From Sphaerisporangium rufum (GTDB taxonomy: Bacteria > Actinomycetota > Actinomycetes > Streptosporangiales > Streptosporangiaceae), in assembly GCF_016863395.1 (NCBI RefSeq), contig NZ_BOOU01000088.1, positions 1 through 63,995 on the forward strand: 63,995 bases of DNA, given 5' to 3'. This document shows, piece after piece, positions 60,538-63,995 of the stretch. The first letter of the stretch is position 1. Each line of letters begins with the position of its first letter. A model generated the notes under the pieces. It saw only the letters and a list, made by a program, of their open reading frames with translations. It was not told the origin of the DNA and ran no database searches. Made by a program: the position numbers and the translations under genes.

Positions 60538-60768
60538 GTGGAGATCTCCAACGGCATGCCGGCGACCGAGCTGGCCGGCGTCCGGTGGCGCAAGAGCGCG
60601 CGCAGCAACCCCAGCGGGAACTGCGTCGAGCTCGCCGAGCTTCCCGGCGGCGCGGTCGGGATGCGCAATTCCCGGCATCCGGGCGGTCCGGTACTGGTTT
60701 ACAGTCCCGGGGAAATGGCCGATTTCATCGCCCGCACCAAGCGCGGCGACTTCGATGACCTGGCCTGA
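60538..60768 (+). CDS. DUF397 small regulatory-partner protein
   Basis: 76 residues from GTG 60538 (GAGGCGAG upstream). DUF397 signature: WRKSARSNPSGNCVELAELP, GVGMRNSRHPG-like AVGMRNSRHPGGPVL and the end FIARTKRGDFDDLA. These small proteins come with XRE/DUF5753 regulators and HATPases in actinomycete development loci of the WhiJ/AbaA kind. The XRE gene follows 149 bases downstream. They are thought to tune the XRE regulator. Confidence 0.92.
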   Translation: MEISNGMPATELAGVRWRKSARSNPSGNCVELAELPGGAVGMRNSRHPGGPVLVYSPGEMADFIARTKRGDFDDLA

Positions 60769-60917
60769 TTACTCCGAGTATCGCTACGGGCTGTCCAAAA
60801 TCGTAGCCTAAGGGTGATGTTGGGGTATATCCGGATCAACGGCGCGGGGCTAAGGTTGAAGTCTCTATGACCGCGAGAAGTGAGATGACGAGCCGCCCGC
60901 CGTTGTGAGGAAAGACC

Positions 60918-61823
60918 ATGATCACTGCCCGCGCCGAGGGTGACGAGACCCCGCTGTCCATGGTGGCTCGCGATCGGGGCAGTTCCACGGTGCTGCGCAT
61001 CCTGCTCGGATCGCAGCTGCGGCGGCTCCGGGAGGGCCGCGGCATCACCCTGGAGGCCGCCGGGCACGCCATCCGGGCCTCGCACTCCAAGATCAGCCGG
61101 ATGGAGCTCGGCCGGGTCGGGTTCCGGGCCCGCGACGTCGGCGACCTGCTGACCCTGTACGGCGTCACCGGCGACACCGAGCGCGAATCGCTGCTCGCGC
61201 TGGTCTCCCAGGCCAACCGGCCCGGGTGGTGGCACAAGTACGACGACGTGCTGCCCAACTGGTTTGAGGCCTACGTCGGCCTGGAAGAGGCCGCGATCCG
61301 GATCCGCACCTACGAGGTGCAGTTCGTCCCCGGCCTGCTGCAGACCCCCGACTACGCCCGCGCGGTCGTCCGGCTCGGCCACCCCGACGGCCCGCAGGAA
61401 GAGATCGAGCGCCGCGTCGAACTGCGGACGGCCCGCCAGCGGGTCCTGGCACGCTCCAATCCGCCGCACCTGTGGGCCGTGGTCGACGAGGCCGCGCTGC
61501 GCCGCCCGCTCGGCGGGCGCGAGACGATGCGCGCCCAAATAGAGCACCTGCTGCGGGCCGTCGAGAACCCGGCGATCACCCTGCAGGTCATGCCGTTCAG
61601 CGCCGGCGGCCACGCGGCGGCCGGCGGCCCGTTCAGCATCCTGCGCTTCGCCGAGCCGGACCTGCCCGACGTGGTGTACCTCGAGCAGCTCACCAGCGCC
61701 GTCTACCTCGACAAGCGCGAGGACCTGGACCGCTACCAGGCGGTCATGGAGCGCCTGTGCCTGGCCGCCGCCCCCGCGGGCGAGACCGGCGCGATCCTCG
61801 GCGGCATCCTCGCAGCGCTGTGA
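60918..61823 (+). CDS. XRE family regulator with DUF5753 (WhiJ-like)
   Basis: 301 residues from ATG 60918 (GAGGAAAG). Helix-turn-helix at about 30-90 (LGSQLRRLREGRGITLEAAG, ASHSKISRMELGRVGFR), then DUF5753 with PGWWHKYDDVLPNWFEAYVG, FVPGLLQTPDYARAVV and a late VMPFSAGGHAAAGGPFSIL. DUF5753 regulators of this size pair with DUF397 proteins and control differentiation or antibiotic genes, as in WhiJ. Together with the HATPase and DUF397 genes it forms a complete three-part locus. Confidence 0.92.
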   Translation: MITARAEGDETPLSMVARDRGSSTVLRILLGSQLRRLREGRGITLEAAGHAIRASHSKISRMELGRVGFRARDVGDLLTLYGVTGDTERESLLALVSQANRPGWWHKYDDVLPNWFEAYVGLEEAAIRIRTYEVQFVPGLLQTPDYARAVVRLGHPDGPQEEIERRVELRTARQRVLARSNPPHLWAVVDEAALRRPLGGRETMRAQIEHLLRAVENPAITLQVMPFSAGGHAAAGGPFSILRFAEPDLPDVVYLEQLTSAVYLDKREDLDRYQAVMERLCLAAAPAGETGAILGGILAAL

Positions 61824-61869
61824 CGCCCCGGCCGGTGACGCCGTCCCCTGACACCGGCCGGCCGCCGGG

Positions 61870-62640
61870 TCACCGGCCCCCGGGCAGGCCGGCCGGGGTG
61901 CGGGTCGCCGGGCGCCCGGCGCGCCCGGCCAGTGTGCCCAGCCGGCCGGCGTCGCGGACGGCGGCGCCGCCGGGGTCGTTGTTGAAGTACACGTACACGT
62001 CGGCCTCCGGCGGGTAGGCCCCGGCCAGCCGGCGCAGCCACGAGCGCAGCGCGGCGTCGCCGTAGGAGGGCCAGGGTGACGCCAGGCCCTGGTGCAGCCG
62101 CAGGTAGCCCCAGCCCGCGGTGACCCACAGCGGGGTGACCGGCCGGCCGCGCGCGTCGGCCCAGCACAGCGCGGCGCCCTGCGTGGACAGCACCTCGCGC
62201 ACCTCGTCGGTCCACCAGGACGGGTGCCGCGGCTCGACCGCCACCCGGGTGCCGGCCGGGAAGCGGCTCAGGCACTCGGCGAGGCGTGCCGGCTCGGCGC
62301 GCAGCGTCGGCGGGAGTTGCAGCAGCACCGGGCCCAGCCGGTCACCGAGACCGGCCGCGGCGGTCATCAGCCGATCCACCGGCTCCGCCGGCTCGCGCAG
62401 CCGCTTGATATGGGTGAGGAACCGGCTGGCCTTCACCGCCATGACGAACCTCTCGGGGGTGCGATCCCGCCATGCCTCGAACGTCTCCCGGGCAGGCAGC
62501 CGGTAGAAGGCGTTGTTGTTCTCCACCGTGGCGAAGCACTCGGCGTACCGCTCCAGCCACCGGCGCTGCGGCAGCCCGGGCGGGTACAGTACGCCGCGCC
62601 AGTCGGCGTACTGCCAGCCCGACGTCCCGACGATCAACAT
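61870..62640 (-). CDS. DUF72 family protein
   Basis: 256 residues from ATG 62640. It starts VGTSGWQYADWRGVLYPPGL and contains ATVENNNAFYRLPARETFEA, RFVMAVKASRFLTHIKRL, LLQLPPTLRAEP and VYVYFNNDPGGAAV, the DUF72 pattern of a (beta/alpha) barrel. The family is widespread (YecE in E. coli); its function is unknown. Convergent with the XRE gene, divergent from the LacI gene. No special features. Confidence 0.9.
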   Translation of the reverse strand: MLIVGTSGWQYADWRGVLYPPGLPQRRWLERYAECFATVENNNAFYRLPARETFEAWRDRTPERFVMAVKASRFLTHIKRLREPAEPVDRLMTAAAGLGDRLGPVLLQLPPTLRAEPARLAECLSRFPAGTRVAVEPRHPSWWTDEVREVLSTQGAALCWADARGRPVTPLWVTAGWGYLRLHQGLASPWPSYGDAALRSWLRRLAGAYPPEADVYVYFNNDPGGAAVRDAGRLGTLAGRAGRPATRTPAGLPGGR

Positions 62641-62822
62641 CGCAGACCTCCCGGTCCGGGGGTGGATGCATGCCCGCCCGCGGGCGATCCGAACCCGCCC
62701 GGCACGCCGCCGTACCCGCGCCGGCGGCGTGCCGGGCACCGCCGCCGGGCGCCGTCGCGATAAAGTCGCCCCGTCGAGGCGCGAACCCGGCGGAATAGGG
62801 GACGTCCGTTTGCGGCATACCC

Positions 62823-62852
62823 TTGACAGCGACTCCATGTGAACGCTAACAA
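62823..62852 (+). promoter_or_regulatory. Consensus -35 and LacI-type operator over the -10 region
   Basis: TTGACA at 62823-62828 is a perfect -35 box. Eighteen bases on, TAACAA (62847-62852) can serve as the -10. The palindrome TGTGAACGCTAACA, central CG, at 62838-62851 overlaps that -10 and is a typical LacI-family operator shape. The LacI gene starts at 62923, so autorepression by blocking polymerase is the likely arrangement. Confidence 0.65.
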
Positions 62853-62922
62853 TTGGGGGGACCCACCTCTGACCTGGAGCGGGGCCGGAGTTTCAGGTGA
62901 ACAAGGAGGCGGGGACGGCATC

Positions 62923-63987
62923 GTGGTTCGCAACCCCCATCGCTCGCCCGTCATGGCCGACGTGGCGCGGGTCGCCGGTGTCTCGCACCAGACCGTGTCC
63001 CGGGTGCTCAACGACCATCCCAACGTGCGCCCGGAGACCCGCGAGCGGGTGCTGGCGGCCATCGAAGGCCTCGGCTACCGGCGCAACTCCACCGCCCGCG
63101 CCCTGGTGACCCGGCGCACCGACACGCTCGGCGTCATCACCTTCGACACCACCCTGTACGGGCCCGCCAGCACGCTGCACGGCATCGAGCGGGCCGCGCG
63201 CGACGCCGGGTACTTCCTGAGCATCGTGAGCCTGCGCGACCTCACCCGGGCCGACCTGGCCGAGGCGCTGGACCATCTGGCCCGCCAGCAGGTGGACGGC
63301 ATCGTCGTCATCGTCCCGCAGAGCGCGGTCGCCGTGGCGCTCACCGAGATGCCGCAGCAGGTGCCGGTGGTCACCGTGGAGGGGGACGCCGACGTCGGGC
63401 TGGCCGTCGTCAACGTCGACCAGCACATGGGCGGCGCCCTGGTCACCGAGCACCTGCTGCGCCTGGGTCACCGCACGGTCTGGCACCTGGCGGGCCCGGA
63501 GGACTGGCTGGAGGCGCAGGCGCGCCTGTCGGGCTGGCGGGAGACGCTGCTGGCGGCCGGCGCGCCGGTCCCGCCGCCGTTGTACGGCGACTGGAGCCCG
63601 CGCTCTGGCTACCGCAACGGGCAGCGGCTGGCCGGCATGCCCGATGTCACCGCGGTCTTCGTGGCCAACGACCAGATGGCCCTCGGCGTGGTGCGGGCCC
63701 TGCACGAGGCCCGCATCCGCGTCCCGGAGGAGGTGAGCGTGGTGGGTTTCGACGACATCCCCGAGTCGGAGTTCTTCGCGCCGCCGCTCACCACCGTGGC
63801 CCAGGACTTCGCCGAGGTGGGCCGCAAGGCCATCGCGCTGCTGCTCGACGCCCTGGCGGAGGAGGAGCCGCCCTGGCGGCACGCCGGCCCGGCGGACGGC
63901 GCCACCCCGGCCCCGGCGGCGCCGCGCGTGGTGGTCCGCCCCCAGCTCGTCGTCCGCCGCAGCTCCGCCCCACCCACCCCCCGCTGA
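62923..63987 (+). CDS. LacI family transcriptional regulator
   Basis: 354 residues from GTG 62923; AAGGAGG is 13 bases upstream. ATG 62953 is an alternative without a ribosome site. HTH VMADVARVAGVSHQTVSRVL, hinge NSTARALVTRRTDTLGVI, and effector domain with VDGIVVIVPQS, VWHLAGPEDWLEAQARLSGW and TAVFVANDQMALGVVRALHE. The C-terminus ends PQLVVRRSS, then Pro-rich. Its target genes probably lie beyond the window. Distinct in sequence from the LacI at 5669. Confidence 0.92.
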   Translation: MVRNPHRSPVMADVARVAGVSHQTVSRVLNDHPNVRPETRERVLAAIEGLGYRRNSTARALVTRRTDTLGVITFDTTLYGPASTLHGIERAARDAGYFLSIVSLRDLTRADLAEALDHLARQQVDGIVVIVPQSAVAVALTEMPQQVPVVTVEGDADVGLAVVNVDQHMGGALVTEHLLRLGHRTVWHLAGPEDWLEAQARLSGWRETLLAAGAPVPPPLYGDWSPRSGYRNGQRLAGMPDVTAVFVANDQMALGVVRALHEARIRVPEEVSVVGFDDIPESEFFAPPLTTVAQDFAEVGRKAIALLLDALAEEEPPWRHAGPADGATPAPAAPRVVVRPQLVVRRSSAPPTPR

Positions 63988-63995
63988 CCCACCCC

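Noticed and set aside
1-63995. CRISPR arrays, tRNA and rRNA genes, intact insertion sequences
   Set aside because: No regularly spaced repeats with unique spacers, no cloverleaf or rRNA sequence and no complete transposase was seen on either strand.

Overview
The window is very GC-rich DNA with dense, mostly short-gapped genes on both strands. It carries a GerW-type sporulation protein, DUF397/XRE/HATPase regulatory genes, secreted DNRLRE/LamG and RHS proteins, GTG/TTG starts and ATGA/GTGA stop-start overlaps. This points to a spore-forming actinomycete, possibly Streptosporangiales/Thermomonosporaceae; that placement is inferred from gene content only. No rRNA, tRNA, CRISPR array or intact insertion sequence was seen.

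Layout. 0-5.5 kb: a partial secreted M28 aminopeptidase, a GerW protein, a two-domain GNAT, and a DHA2 MFS exporter divergent from an XRE/MmyB-type regulator. 5.5-17.6 kb: a LacI-controlled operon with a MalFG-type sugar importer and its lipoprotein binding protein, four consecutive ADP-ribosylglycohydrolase-family genes, a ribokinase-like PfkB kinase, a family III CoA-transferase and a CitE-type lyase, closed by a perfect hairpin. This is the most interesting system here. It looks like a pathway that imports an unknown glycosylated or ribosylated compound, cleaves it, phosphorylates the sugar and activates and cleaves the acid part. 17.6-27.4 kb: oxidoreductase/HxlR pair, a small coiled-coil gene, a scar made of two broken genes, a TetR/small membrane protein pair with twin operators, an excisionase-like antitoxin/PIN toxin pair, a TPR protein, a PCMT-like methyltransferase and a NarL-type two-component system.

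27.4-41.2 kb: a large DNRLRE/LamG secreted protein directly upstream of a 2362-residue RHS protein. The RHS protein ends in a HINT domain and a lower-GC toxin tip, followed by a probable immunity gene; then come an OmpA-domain lipoprotein and a HicB-like protein. 41.4-45.3 kb: a secreted HELLH metalloprotease with low-GC upstream DNA, an LLM flavin oxidoreductase, and a quinone-reductase-like gene behind a SoxR/MerR-like box.

45.5-49.9 kb: a beta-ketoadipate operon pcaI-J-F-H-G (minus strand) with two IclR-like operator sites. 50-64 kb: an APH-fold kinase, a membrane acyltransferase-like protein, two TIGR03118-type secreted paralogues (one with a collagen-like tail), a TIM-barrel-like protein, a GCS2 ligase, a CbiX-like protein, a HATPase/DUF397/XRE regulatory locus, a DUF72 protein and a second LacI regulator with an operator overlapping its -10 region.
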